From NCBI GenBank assembly GCA_018265835.1, contig JABLYK010000005.1:15595-79594 (forward strand): a stretch of DNA of 64,000 nt, written 5' to 3'. Numbering within the stretch: the stretch's first letter is position 1; every line of letters starts with the position of its first letter. The position numbers and the translations under genes are program-made. This document shows positions 8,782 to 17,983 of this stretch, piece after piece. This DNA comes from Oscillospiraceae bacterium. GTDB taxonomy: Bacteria > Bacillota > Clostridia > Oscillospirales > Oscillospiraceae. The notes beneath the pieces are model-generated. The model did not search any database. It was not told where the DNA came from and saw only the letters and a program-made list of their open reading frames with translations.

Positions 8782-9645
8782 ATGATTGATATCTTTGCCC
8801 GAGCGGAACTGGAGCAAAACAAAATGAATATTCAAGATATCCAGAACGTGGAGCAGGAAATACTTGATGTAATCCACAATGTCTGTGAGGCATATCATTT
8901 GCGATATTCCTTGGCATATGGAACATTGCTTGGAGCGGTCCGGCATGGTGGCTTTATCCCTTGGGATGACGATATTGACATCATGATGCCACGGGAGGAT
9001 TATGAAAAGTTAATTACAGTTTGGGATCAAGCTGTGCCGAATGGATATCTTCTGCAAAATGTACGAACAAATCCGGATTTTACGCAAAGCTTCACCAAAA
9101 TCCGAAAGGATCACACAACCTTCCTTCAAGAAGAAACAGAGCGGAGAAAAAGCTATCATAAGGGTATTTTTGTAGATATTTTTCCGGGCGATCGAGTGGC
9201 ATCAAGCGAAATGGGAAGAAATCTTCAGTATTTTGCTTGCGCTGTGAATCTGCTGTATAACCGGGGGCATGCCAGTGGCTCCGGTGGGCTTGTTGGAAAA
9301 GTGGAACAGATTTTGCTGAAAGCGCCGAAGGAGAAATATGCTCTGCGTCGAGAAGCGGCGGAGAAGTGGATTCGACGCTGGAATGGAAATAAATCGGCGC
9401 TGTATGTCTTCCCCAGCACGCTTGAATGGAGTCGGAAGTACTATCCCGCAGATCTTTTTGAAAATATGCGAACGATTGCATTCAATGGGAAAACATATCA
9501 GTGCGTTTCCGATCCTGACACCATTCTTCGCATGGATTACGGAGACTATATGCAGCTGCCACCCGAAGAAGATCGGGTTTGGAAACACCACCCTATCCTG
9601 ATCGATTTTGAACACAATTATGAGGAGCTGACTGACCAGCCATGA
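8782..9645 (+). CDS. LicD-family phosphotransferase
   Basis: A 287-residue LicD protein. The diagnostic segment is YGTLLGAVRHGGFIPWDDDIDIMMPREDY, with the DDDID metal-binding cluster near residue 65. LicD enzymes transfer phosphocholine or another phospho-alcohol or sugar phosphate to surface glycans. No choline uptake or CTP-activation genes (licA-C) are visible nearby, so the donor is unclear. Translation may instead begin at the internal ATG 8824 (MNIQDIQNVEQE), which has GGAG upstream and matches where the family normally begins. The stop overlaps the deacetylase gene. Confidence 0.88.
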   Translation: MIDIFARAELEQNKMNIQDIQNVEQEILDVIHNVCEAYHLRYSLAYGTLLGAVRHGGFIPWDDDIDIMMPREDYEKLITVWDQAVPNGYLLQNVRTNPDFTQSFTKIRKDHTTFLQEETERRKSYHKGIFVDIFPGDRVASSEMGRNLQYFACAVNLLYNRGHASGSGGLVGKVEQILLKAPKEKYALRREAAEKWIRRWNGNKSALYVFPSTLEWSRKYYPADLFENMRTIAFNGKTYQCVSDPDTILRMDYGDYMQLPPEEDRVWKHHPILIDFEHNYEELTDQP

Positions 9646-10604
9646 GCCAACCTACGTTAATTGTCTCCCTTGACTTTGAACTGTTCTGGGGTATGCAGGA
9701 CGGATGGGCGCTATCTGAATATGAAGACCACGTTCTGGGAGGGCGGAAGGCGATTCCCAGACTTTTAGAGCTATTCCAAAAGCACAACATCCATGCCACC
9801 TGGGCGACCGTTGGCTTTCAATTCGCTGAAAGTGAAACCGAAGTCCGGAAATATTCCCCTGCGCAAAAGCCCACTTATGATAATCCGGCTCTGTCAAGCT
9901 ACCGCTGCTTTGGTCAAATCGGACAGGACGAAAAAGATGCACCTTGTTTCTACGCTCCAAGCCTAATTGAGAAGGTCGCGGCCACCCCCAACCAGGAGAT
10001 CGGCAGCCATACCTTCTCCCACTACTATTGCCGGGAAACCGGTCAGACCGTGGAGCAATTTCGGGCCGACATGATGGCGGCCAAGGCCATTGCCGCCGAT
10101 AAGGGATATGCCCTCAAATCCGTAGTTCTGCCACGGAACCAATGTGAACCGGAATACACTCAAGTGCTGAATGAGCTGGGTTTTACCGCATACCGGGACG
10201 AGGAAAATGACTGGATCCATGAGAAGGTCAACTTTCATCCGCTAATGCGTCTCCTGCGCCTTGCCGATGTGTATCTTCCTTTGACCGGCCAGGGCGGCTA
10301 TGTGCCGAAAGTTGAAAACGGCATCGTCAATCTGGTGGGATCCCGGATGTATAAGCCATATTTCAAGCCGTTGGCTTTTCTGGAAGGATTGAAGGTTCAC
10401 CGCATCAAAAAGCAGATGCTTCATGCGGCACGAAACGGCTTGACTTTCCATCTCTGGTGGCATCCCCACAATGTAGGCGTTTATACAGACTTCCATATGA
10501 AGCAGCTGGAAGAGATATTCGGCTACTATGAAGAATTGAAAGAAAAATACGGAATGCGCAGCCTAAATATGGGCGAGGCTGCACTGGAAGTTTTGAACAG
10601 GTGA
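9642..10604 (+). CDS. Polysaccharide deacetylase family protein
   Basis: A 320-residue NodB-like protein without a signal peptide or membrane segment. Metal and catalytic motifs are visible: IVSLDFELFWG at residues 6-16 and IGSHTFSHYYC near 120, which together supply the Asp and the two His that bind metal. A cytoplasmic deacetylase in a glycan operon probably acts on a nucleotide- or lipid-linked precursor rather than finished polymer. It starts inside the LicD stop and ends 6 bases before the FkbH-like gene, so the three are tightly coupled and may form one decoration module. Confidence 0.85.
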   Translation: MSQPTLIVSLDFELFWGMQDGWALSEYEDHVLGGRKAIPRLLELFQKHNIHATWATVGFQFAESETEVRKYSPAQKPTYDNPALSSYRCFGQIGQDEKDAPCFYAPSLIEKVAATPNQEIGSHTFSHYYCRETGQTVEQFRADMMAAKAIAADKGYALKSVVLPRNQCEPEYTQVLNELGFTAYRDEENDWIHEKVNFHPLMRLLRLADVYLPLTGQGGYVPKVENGIVNLVGSRMYKPYFKPLAFLEGLKVHRIKKQMLHAARNGLTFHLWWHPHNVGVYTDFHMKQLEEIFGYYEELKEKYGMRSLNMGEAALEVLNR

Positions 10605-10610
10605 AAATCC

Positions 10611-12377
10611 ATGTATCAGTTTTACTATGCGGATAAGTCTAAAGCTTGGAATCGCAAGTTATGCCAAGAGAATATTCGTGACCGGTTTCAAATTACTGCT
10701 GTGCGTCCCGCTATGTGGGAGGAGCATTGTCTGGAATGTTCCGCACCGTCTTGCTTTGAAAGCTGCATCCACTATCTTTCCCGCAGCGATGGCCGTTGCA
10801 AGCGGTTTGACAACGGCCTACTGACCTTTGTGGAGGAAAAAGCCTGCTGCGGTCAGGGAGCTCATGTGAAGTTCCGCAAGTGGGGCAACATGATGACCAT
10901 CCTGTTCCCGGCCATGCTGGACGAAGCGCAGTATGCCGCTATGCAGAAAAAGAACGCGTCCCTTGGTAATTTTTTGGCTGCGATTGAAGGAAGCAAGCTG
11001 CCCCAATCCCTGCGTTGGCAGGGCATCCGAATTCCAGAGTATCTGCGCCGCCGCCGCCTGCGGAAGCTGACCGGTCAGGACAACATGGCAGATGCGTTCC
11101 TGTTCCAAGGATACAGCTATTCAGAGGAAAGCTATCGCCTGATCGTAGAGATTTACGATGACCATGCGCCCGTCTGGAAAACTGCTATCGCAATCCAACC
11201 CGGTGAAAATATAGCTGTAATTTCTAATCTCTCTGAGGAATGCTCTAAATCTGGCAATTTGGTGAAGGTATATCCCGAAAACAATTTGGAAGCCGAGCTG
11301 GACATTCTCTGGTGTGATTTTGTCAAGGGAAAGCCCATTTCTGCGGAGCAGCCTGCTTCCAAAGTGAAATGTGTTGTCTGGGATTTGGACAATACCCTTT
11401 GGAACGGTACATTGATTGAAACGGAAGATACGATGTCGCTCCCCCTCAATCCTGGCGTCCGGGGAGTTGTGGAGGAATTGGATCATCGAGGAATTATCCA
11501 GTCTGTAGCCAGCAAAAATGATTTTGAACCTGCTATGGCAGTTCTGGAGCATCTTGGCGTTGCAGAGTATTTCCTGTATCCGCAGATTTCCTGGGAGCCT
11601 AAGAGCAGCTCTGTGGAGCAAATTGCCAAAAGCTTGAACATTGGCATTGATACACTGGCTTTGATTGATGACACCGTCTTTGAGTGTCAGCAAGTCCAAT
11701 CCGTATGGCCCCAGGTACGTACATATGATGTGACGGAAATCAACGGGCTTCTGGCTCGTCCTGAATTTGACGTACCTGCAACAGCAGAGAGCCGGAACCG
11801 CCGTGCAATGTACCGTGCCGAGGAACAGCGAAACACGCTGATGAAGGCCGGGCGCACAGATATTGTGGATTTCCTGCGCAAGTGCAATCTGAAGCTGCAC
11901 ATTTTCACCCCGACAACAGAGGATGAAAAATTACGCTGCTATGAACTGATTGTCCGCACGAACCAGCTGAATATGTCCGGTAAAAAGTACACGCCTGAAG
12001 AATTTGAGCAAGTGCTTGCCCGGCAGGCCCATAAGAATTTCGCTTTCTCCTGTGCGGATGATTTTGGTGAGTATGGAGTCGTCGGATTTGGTCAGTACCG
12101 TGTGGAAGGTGAAGTCCTGATCTTTACCGAATTCGCTATGTCCTGCCGTGTGGCCGGGAAGTTTGTGGAGAGTGCGCTGTTTGCCTACCTGCTGGAGAGC
12201 AAGAGCTGTAGAAGCGGTTCCTTTACCGTCCAGAAAACGAAGAAAAACACCCTTCTGCGCAACACGCTGGAGCAGATTGGCTTTAAGACGGAGAGCGATG
12301 TTGGAGAGAAGGTTTCTTATTCTTTTACAGCCAACTTGTTGAATAGCACAGTTGTTAGTGTTGAAGGAGAGGGATGA
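10611..12377 (+). CDS. FkbH-like HAD-IIIC protein with Cys-rich N-terminus
   Basis: A 588-residue multidomain protein. Residues 1-~250 are unusual and Cys-rich: C40-x2-C43-x4-C48-x3-C52, then C63 and C79-C80, which suggests a zinc or Fe-S site. A HAD domain follows with D258-L-D260-NTLWNG as the catalytic pair. The last ~180 residues (from KLHIFTPTTEDEKLRCYELIVRTNQLN) form the acyltransferase-like tail of FkbH proteins. FkbH enzymes dephosphorylate 1,3-bisphosphoglycerate and load glycerate onto an acyl carrier protein or sugar acceptor. No carrier-protein gene is visible here, so the acceptor is unknown. It sits directly after the deacetylase. Confidence 0.82.
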   Translation: MYQFYYADKSKAWNRKLCQENIRDRFQITAVRPAMWEEHCLECSAPSCFESCIHYLSRSDGRCKRFDNGLLTFVEEKACCGQGAHVKFRKWGNMMTILFPAMLDEAQYAAMQKKNASLGNFLAAIEGSKLPQSLRWQGIRIPEYLRRRRLRKLTGQDNMADAFLFQGYSYSEESYRLIVEIYDDHAPVWKTAIAIQPGENIAVISNLSEECSKSGNLVKVYPENNLEAELDILWCDFVKGKPISAEQPASKVKCVVWDLDNTLWNGTLIETEDTMSLPLNPGVRGVVEELDHRGIIQSVASKNDFEPAMAVLEHLGVAEYFLYPQISWEPKSSSVEQIAKSLNIGIDTLALIDDTVFECQQVQSVWPQVRTYDVTEINGLLARPEFDVPATAESRNRRAMYRAEEQRNTLMKAGRTDIVDFLRKCNLKLHIFTPTTEDEKLRCYELIVRTNQLNMSGKKYTPEEFEQVLARQAHKNFAFSCADDFGEYGVVGFGQYRVEGEVLIFTEFAMSCRVAGKFVESALFAYLLESKSCRSGSFTVQKTKKNTLLRNTLEQIGFKTESDVGEKVSYSFTANLLNSTVVSVEGEG

Positions 12378-12384
12378 TTCTACC

Positions 12385-13200
12385 ATGAACGATAAAGTTT
12401 CAGTTATCATGGCGACCTACAACTGTGCGGGTACCGTTGAAAAAGCGATTGACTCCATTCTGACGCAAACGTATAAAAACTGGGTTATGATTATCTGCGA
12501 TGACGGTTCCTCGGATAACACATTGGAAATCTTAAACCGCTATAAGGCTCGCTATCCGGACAAATTTGTCATTATCCAGAACGAAACCAATCGGAAGCTT
12601 CCGTACTCTTTAAACCATTGCCTCGAATATGTTGAAACCGATCTGGTTGCGCGGATGGACGGCGATGACTGGTCTACTCCTGACCGCTTTGAGAAGCAGG
12701 TTTCTTTCTTGAAAGAGCATCCGGAATATGATTTAGTGGGCACCGGTGTTTCTGTATTTGATGGAGAAAAGAAGATTGCTTCGATAATAAAAACACCCTG
12801 TCCAACGAAAGAAACAATGCTTCAGCAAAACGCATTTTCTCACGCAACGATTATGACTTATAAGCGGGTATATGATGCGTTAGAAGGCTACTCTCTGGAT
12901 CCAACTGTGCTTCGGGTGGAGGATGTGGATCTGTGGTGTAGATTTCTTGCAAAGGGATTTAGGGGCTATAATTTACCTGATGAGTTATATGTAATTCTGG
13001 AAGATGTGAATGCTGCCAAACGTAGAACGTTCGAAGCCCGCCTTAACAGCGCCAGAACCCGTTGCAGAGGCTATAAACTTATGGGTTTTCGAGGAATCGT
13101 TTGCTATAAGCCATATTTGATTGTATTGAAGGCCTTTGTTCCAACTTTTTTCTATCAGAAAATCCACGCATGGAAATTGAATCACAGTAATCGGACTTGA
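12385..13200 (+). CDS. Glycosyltransferase family 2
   Basis: A 271-residue GT-A enzyme starting NDKVSVIMATYNCAGTVEKAIDSIL, with the nucleotide-binding CDDGSSDNT and the metal-binding VARMDGDDW (DxD-type) motifs. It has no membrane helix. ATG 12385 is preferred over an earlier in-frame codon because it begins the domain and has GAAGGAGAGGG upstream. Inverting transfer of a sugar to the growing lipid-linked unit is expected. The gene is noticeably more AT-rich than the core genome. Confidence 0.9.
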   Translation: MNDKVSVIMATYNCAGTVEKAIDSILTQTYKNWVMIICDDGSSDNTLEILNRYKARYPDKFVIIQNETNRKLPYSLNHCLEYVETDLVARMDGDDWSTPDRFEKQVSFLKEHPEYDLVGTGVSVFDGEKKIASIIKTPCPTKETMLQQNAFSHATIMTYKRVYDALEGYSLDPTVLRVEDVDLWCRFLAKGFRGYNLPDELYVILEDVNAAKRRTFEARLNSARTRCRGYKLMGFRGIVCYKPYLIVLKAFVPTFFYQKIHAWKLNHSNRT

Positions 13201-13215
13201 CGAAGAGGCTATGCC

Positions 13216-14325
13216 ATGAAAAAGATACTGTTTCTTATCCATGACCTTGGTCAGGGTGGTGCCGAAAAGGTACTGGTGAATCTGGTCAATAATATGGACC
13301 GGTCAAAATTTGACATTTCTGTGACGGTGCTGTTCGGCGGCGGCGTCAATGAGCAGTTTCTGGCTCCTGACATTCACTTTCATGCAGTTTTCCCCAAGGA
13401 AGTACCGGGAAACAGCAAGCTAATGAAGCTCCTGACACCGAAACAGCTTCACAAGCTGTGTGTGAAAGAACGTTACGATATTGAGGTTTCCTATTTGGAA
13501 GGGCCTTCCGCGCGTGTCATCAGTGGATGCTCGGATAAAAACACCAAGCTGGTATCCTGGATTCATAGGGAGCAGCACACAATGGATAAGCTGGCCGGTT
13601 CTTTCCGCAGCGAAAATGAAGCCCGTATGTGCTATAACAAGTTCGACCAGACAGTATGCGTTTCCCAGTATGTCTACGACGACTTCTGTCAACTGCTGGA
13701 CTTCCAAAAACCTTGTCAGGTACTATATAATACAGTTGAGTCTGATAAGATTCTAGCCGAAGCCAATGATGAAGCACTGGAGTTGGTGGATGACGGAAGG
13801 ATACGGCTGATTGCAGTGGGGACACTGAAAGAATCCAAAGGCTACATGCGCTTGCTGCAGATTATTAAGCGCCTGCAGGACGAGCAGTATCCGGTGCATC
13901 TTTACATTCTGGGAATCGGCCCTTTGCAGCAGGAGATGGAAGAGTATATCCGTCAAAATGAACTGAAAGACGCTGTTACCCTATTAGGCTATCAGACCAA
14001 CCCCTACAAATATGTAAGCAAATGCGATCTGTTTGTCTGTGCCAGCTTTGCGGAGGGCTTTTCCACTGCCGCCACGGAAGCACTAATTGTCGGCACCCCC
14101 ATTTGCACTGTGGAAGTCTCCGGCATGAAGGAAATGCTTGGAGAGAACAACGAGTATGGCGTTGTCACAGAGAACGACGAAGATGCGCTGTATCAGGGTA
14201 TCAAGAGCTTGTTAGATTCACCTAGTAGGCTTGCCTACTATGAAAAGCAAGCCATAGAACGTGGTAAGACGTTCAGCACAGAAAATGCTGTAAGGGCTGT
14301 AGAGAATCTATTGATGAATTTATGA
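13216..14325 (+). CDS. Glycosyltransferase family 4
   Basis: A 369-residue GT-B enzyme. The start, KILFLIHDLGQGGAEKVLVNLVNNM, carries the GGAEK acceptor-side motif typical of GT4. The C-terminal donor domain has GTLKESKGYMRLLQI and CASFAEGFSTAATEALIVGTPI with the E-x7-E pair. It is soluble or peripheral. It lies 15 bases after the preceding GT2 gene. The specific sugar cannot be assigned. Confidence 0.9.
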   Translation: MKKILFLIHDLGQGGAEKVLVNLVNNMDRSKFDISVTVLFGGGVNEQFLAPDIHFHAVFPKEVPGNSKLMKLLTPKQLHKLCVKERYDIEVSYLEGPSARVISGCSDKNTKLVSWIHREQHTMDKLAGSFRSENEARMCYNKFDQTVCVSQYVYDDFCQLLDFQKPCQVLYNTVESDKILAEANDEALELVDDGRIRLIAVGTLKESKGYMRLLQIIKRLQDEQYPVHLYILGIGPLQQEMEEYIRQNELKDAVTLLGYQTNPYKYVSKCDLFVCASFAEGFSTAATEALIVGTPICTVEVSGMKEMLGENNEYGVVTENDEDALYQGIKSLLDSPSRLAYYEKQAIERGKTFSTENAVRAVENLLMNL

Positions 14326-14393
14326 AAAGAAAAGCATTTTCATTTATATTCAATGGTGTCAATTTTACATCTACCGAGCAGATTGGAGAGAAA

Positions 14394-15617
14394 ATGAAAA
14401 TATTGGTTATTAATGGTGGCTGTATTCAGACCAATTCTTCTGCCAATTTATGCCATATTGCATACATTCAGGGTCTAATTGATGCTGGTCATGAGGTAAC
14501 ACTGCTTAGTGCGGATGGAAGAGATTATGTTTTGGATGAGTTTATAAGAATTCCGTCCGAAGTCAAACAATATACCTATTATGGCGTATCTGTATATGAG
14601 AAATTGTCTTTACGAAAGAAGGCCGCTGTATCTACAACTAAATCCAATATCTCGGTGTCCGACACCGCCCCCCATAGCACTTCCGATGCATCTAGTTTTA
14701 AGCAAAATCTGAAGGCATTTGTGCGCTCTTTATACGGTCCTCACGGCATCTATGCAACATTTGTACGAAAAGCACAACAATTTAAATCCAGCGAAGAATT
14801 TGATTATATCTTATCTATTTCTACACCTCCTGCTAGCCATCTACTTGCGTATAATCTTTTGAAAGCCAAGCATATCAAGGGAAAGCACTGGATTCAGATT
14901 TGGGAAGATCCCTGGCATGATGATGTATATGGCTTTCAGGGAACCAATTCCATCCGTTTGGAAGAAAAACGATTATTATTTTTTGCAGAGAAAATTTGCT
15001 ATGTCAGTCCGCTGACATTAAAATACCAACAAGCGAAATATCCTGAATCTGCCTATAAGATGTATTGGCAGCCTTTACCGTTTTATTATAAATCCCAAGA
15101 TGTTACTGTAGATACTTTTGACCACAACTGTTATGGTTATTTTGGTGATTATGCTCCATCTGCTCGAAATCTAACTCCCTTTTATGAAGCAGCAACTGAT
15201 ACTAATATTGAAGTAAATATCTGTGGCAATCCAGCAAATCTTTTTGAACATACCAATAATATTCATATTTATTCCAGAATGCCTTTGAATAAATTGAAAC
15301 TTATTGAGAACAAAACGAATGTTCTTGTCTTTCTGTGTAACCGTAAAGGTGGACAAATCCCAGGAAAGATATATCAGTATTCGGCTACCAACAAGACAAT
15401 TCTTTTTATCTTAGATGGTACACCTGAAGAGCAAAAAGTTCTAAAAGAATTTTTTGGAAAATTTCACCGCTATGTGTTTTGTGAAAATAACAAAGAAGAC
15501 ATTATCCAAGCTATTCAACGGATTGAGATGGGCGATTTAAAGTCTGTTAATAATGAACCGCTTAACGATTTTAATCCTCAAACTATAATCAACAATATTT
15601 TAAAAGCAGGGAGTTGA
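14394..15617 (+). CDS. Putative glycosyltransferase, AT-rich gene
   Basis: A 407-residue protein with the N-terminus of a GT-B glycosyltransferase (MKILVINGGCIQTNSSANLCHIAYIQGLIDAGHEVTLLSADG). The donor-side half is poorly conserved (YGYFGDYAPSARNLTPFYEAA, then KGGQIPGKIYQYSATNKTIL). The start is put at 14394, which has GGAGAG upstream and begins the beta strand; an ATG at 14322 overlapping the previous stop would add 24 unrelated residues. This is among the most AT-rich genes in the operon, a sign of separate transfer. Confidence 0.75.
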   Translation: MKILVINGGCIQTNSSANLCHIAYIQGLIDAGHEVTLLSADGRDYVLDEFIRIPSEVKQYTYYGVSVYEKLSLRKKAAVSTTKSNISVSDTAPHSTSDASSFKQNLKAFVRSLYGPHGIYATFVRKAQQFKSSEEFDYILSISTPPASHLLAYNLLKAKHIKGKHWIQIWEDPWHDDVYGFQGTNSIRLEEKRLLFFAEKICYVSPLTLKYQQAKYPESAYKMYWQPLPFYYKSQDVTVDTFDHNCYGYFGDYAPSARNLTPFYEAATDTNIEVNICGNPANLFEHTNNIHIYSRMPLNKLKLIENKTNVLVFLCNRKGGQIPGKIYQYSATNKTILFILDGTPEEQKVLKEFFGKFHRYVFCENNKEDIIQAIQRIEMGDLKSVNNEPLNDFNPQTIINNILKAGS

Positions 15618-15683
15618 TATTTATACGCGCTCTGCTTATTCTTAAAAAATATAGTAAAGCCTAGCTATTTGAGAGGTATGGCC

Positions 15684-16667
15684 ATGTATTCAGAGCCTTT
15701 GATTAGCGTAATTGTTCCTGTATATAAAGTGGAAAAGTATTTAAACCGCTGTGTGCAGTCTATCATAAATCAAACATATCAGAACTTGGAAATTATTCTA
15801 GTTGATGATGGTTCTCCTGATAATTGCCCCGCCATGTGCGATGCTTGGGCAGCAAAAGATAACCGGGTTAAAGTCATTCACAAGAAGAATGGTGGCCTGT
15901 CCGATGCTAGGAATGCCGGTATGGCCATTGCCTCCGGCGAGCTGATGGGATTTGTAGACAGCGATGACTGGATTACTCCGGATATGTATCAGCATCTGCA
16001 CGATCTTATGGAGGTTGGTAACAGCGACATTGCCGCCTGCGGCGTCGAGATGGTTTGGGATGACGGAACACCATCCCGTATACTTACCAAATCTGGATGC
16101 TGTGTGCTGAACCAAGAAGAAGCCATGCAGGCTATTATTGAAGAATCTTGGCTCAAGCAGCCCGTTTGGTACAAGCTGTACAAGACTGCGCTGATTCAGG
16201 ACATTCCCTTCCCGGTTGGTAAGTACCATGAGGACGTTTTCTGGAGCTATCAGGCGGTCGGCAATGCTCAAGGGATATCTATTTCCGATAAGGTTTGTTA
16301 TTTCTATTCCCAACGTAGCGGCAGTATTATGGGAGAGGGATATTCGCTCAAACGCCTGGATGCCATTGAAGCGAAGAAACAACGAATGTTTTATGTTCAT
16401 GAGCTTTTTCCATCTCTAGAGCCACTGGCACAGATTGACTTGTTGTTTACCTGCATGTACCATGGGCAACTGGCGATGAAGCATCTGGAAAAACCGGAAC
16501 GGAAACAGGCGCTCGCAATTTTAAAGGAAACGGTAAACCAGTGCCCTATGCCACAGGGGAATGTATATAGAATGAAGCCTGCCAAGCACAAATTCTGGAT
16601 GAGTTTGGCGAAGCGAAATTTGGTGTTGGCGTGCCGATTCAGAGGATCGCTTGGCATTGGCCTATAA
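15684..16667 (+). CDS. Glycosyltransferase family 2
   Basis: A 327-residue GT-A enzyme: PLISVIVPVYKVEKYLNRCVQSIINQTYQNLEIILVDDGSPDN, then KNGGLSDARNAGM and the DxD-type GFVDSDDWI motif. This is the classic capsule/EPS GT2 signature. ATG 15684 is chosen because GAGAGG lies about 7 bases upstream; ATG 15678 or a TTG at 15669 in the same frame are alternatives that add only a few residues. There is no C-terminal membrane anchor. Confidence 0.92.
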   Translation: MYSEPLISVIVPVYKVEKYLNRCVQSIINQTYQNLEIILVDDGSPDNCPAMCDAWAAKDNRVKVIHKKNGGLSDARNAGMAIASGELMGFVDSDDWITPDMYQHLHDLMEVGNSDIAACGVEMVWDDGTPSRILTKSGCCVLNQEEAMQAIIEESWLKQPVWYKLYKTALIQDIPFPVGKYHEDVFWSYQAVGNAQGISISDKVCYFYSQRSGSIMGEGYSLKRLDAIEAKKQRMFYVHELFPSLEPLAQIDLLFTCMYHGQLAMKHLEKPERKQALAILKETVNQCPMPQGNVYRMKPAKHKFWMSLAKRNLVLACRFRGSLGIGL

Positions 16668-16681
16668 AAAGGAGCTATATT

Positions 16682-17914
16682 ATGAAAATCGCTATTGCAG
16701 GAACAGGATATGTTGGTATCTCCATTGCAGTTCTTCTTGCACAAAATAATGACGTTTGGGCGGTTGATATTCTTCCAGAGAAGGTCAATATGTTAAATCG
16801 CCGCATTTCCCCTATCGCAGATCCTGAAATTGAAGAGTATCTAAAAACAAAGCAATTGAATTTGACTGCAACAACCGATGGATGCGCTGCATACGCAGAT
16901 GCTGAATTTGTGGTCATTGCGACACCCACCAATTACGATCCAGTGAAGAACTATTTTGATACTTCCTCGGTGGAATCAGTGATTGAACAGGTCCTTTCCT
17001 GTAATGAACACGGAACAATTGTAATTAAGTCTACTGTTCCCGTCGGATATACGGAAAATCTACAGAAGCGATACCAAACCAGCCGCATTCTTTTCAGTCC
17101 GGAATTTCTTCGGGAAGGTCGTGCACTATATGATAATCTGTATCCCTCTCGTATCATTGTCGGCGCACTCAAGGAAGCCCCGAAAATGAAGGAAACGGCG
17201 CAGCAGTTTGCAAATCTACTGCAAGAAGGCTCTTTAAAAAAGGACATCCCTGTTTTAATTACTCATACCACAGAAGCCGAGGCCGTTAAGCTGTTTGCAA
17301 ATACCTATCTTGCTCTGCGTGTGAGCTTCTTCAATGAGCTTGATACCTATGCAGAGGTTCGTGAACTTGATACCAAGCAGATCATCGACGGTGTGTGTCT
17401 GGATCCCAGAATTGGGAATCACTATAACAATCCCTCTTTTGGATATGGCGGCTACTGCCTGCCAAAAGATACGAAGCAGCTCTTAGCAAACTATCAAGAC
17501 GTTCCGGAAAATCTGATCGGCGCAATTGTGGAATCCAACCGTACCAGAAAGGACTTTATCGCGGAACGCGTTCTGGAAAAGGCTGGGTACTATGATAATA
17601 ACACCAGGGGACGGGATGGAATCTCAGGTCGCCAAGTTACTATCGGCGTATATCGGCTCACTATGAAAGCAAATTCTGACAATTTCCGGCAGTCCTCTAT
17701 TCAGGGTGTTATGAAACGAATCAAAGCTAAGGGAGCAGAAGTTGTGATCTATGAGCCAACTCTTCATGATGAGTTGTTTTTTGGAAGCCGAGTTGTTCCG
17801 AACCTTCATGATTTTAAGGATATGTGCGATGTGATTATCGCAAACCGCTACTCTGAGGAACTTAAAGAGTGTTGGAGTAAGGTGTATACAAGAGATATTT
17901 ATCGGAGGGATTGA
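16682..17914 (+). CDS. UDP-glucose 6-dehydrogenase
   Basis: A 410-residue UDP-glucose/GDP-mannose dehydrogenase. NAD motif GTGYVG is at residues 7-12, the central segment is FSPEFLREGRALYDNLYPSRIIVG, and the catalytic Cys lies in FGYGGYCLPKDTKQL. It makes UDP-glucuronate (or a related uronic acid), so the polymer probably contains an acidic sugar. The C-terminal UDP-binding domain is complete. GGAGC precedes ATG 16682. The stop is two bases before the GTG start proposed for the next gene. Confidence 0.9.
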   Translation: MKIAIAGTGYVGISIAVLLAQNNDVWAVDILPEKVNMLNRRISPIADPEIEEYLKTKQLNLTATTDGCAAYADAEFVVIATPTNYDPVKNYFDTSSVESVIEQVLSCNEHGTIVIKSTVPVGYTENLQKRYQTSRILFSPEFLREGRALYDNLYPSRIIVGALKEAPKMKETAQQFANLLQEGSLKKDIPVLITHTTEAEAVKLFANTYLALRVSFFNELDTYAEVRELDTKQIIDGVCLDPRIGNHYNNPSFGYGGYCLPKDTKQLLANYQDVPENLIGAIVESNRTRKDFIAERVLEKAGYYDNNTRGRDGISGRQVTIGVYRLTMKANSDNFRQSSIQGVMKRIKAKGAEVVIYEPTLHDELFFGSRVVPNLHDFKDMCDVIIANRYSEELKECWSKVYTRDIYRRD

Positions 17915-17951
17915 TTGTGCGTGTGGTGGACATTTTGAGAAGAATGTTCTC

Positions 17952-17960
17952 GGGGGGGGG
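17952..17960 (+). repeat. Poly-G tract (9 G), likely phase-variation site
   Basis: Nine consecutive G lie about 35 bases downstream of a GTG (17917) that has a strong GGAGGG Shine-Dalgarno at 17904-17909. Read from that GTG with nine G, the frame misses the acetyltransferase. With ten or seven G it would run through EHSPERAT directly into MDYCFAHG of the downstream gene with no stop. Confidence 0.75.
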
Positions 17961-17983
17961 AACACTCCCCTGAAAGAGCAACT

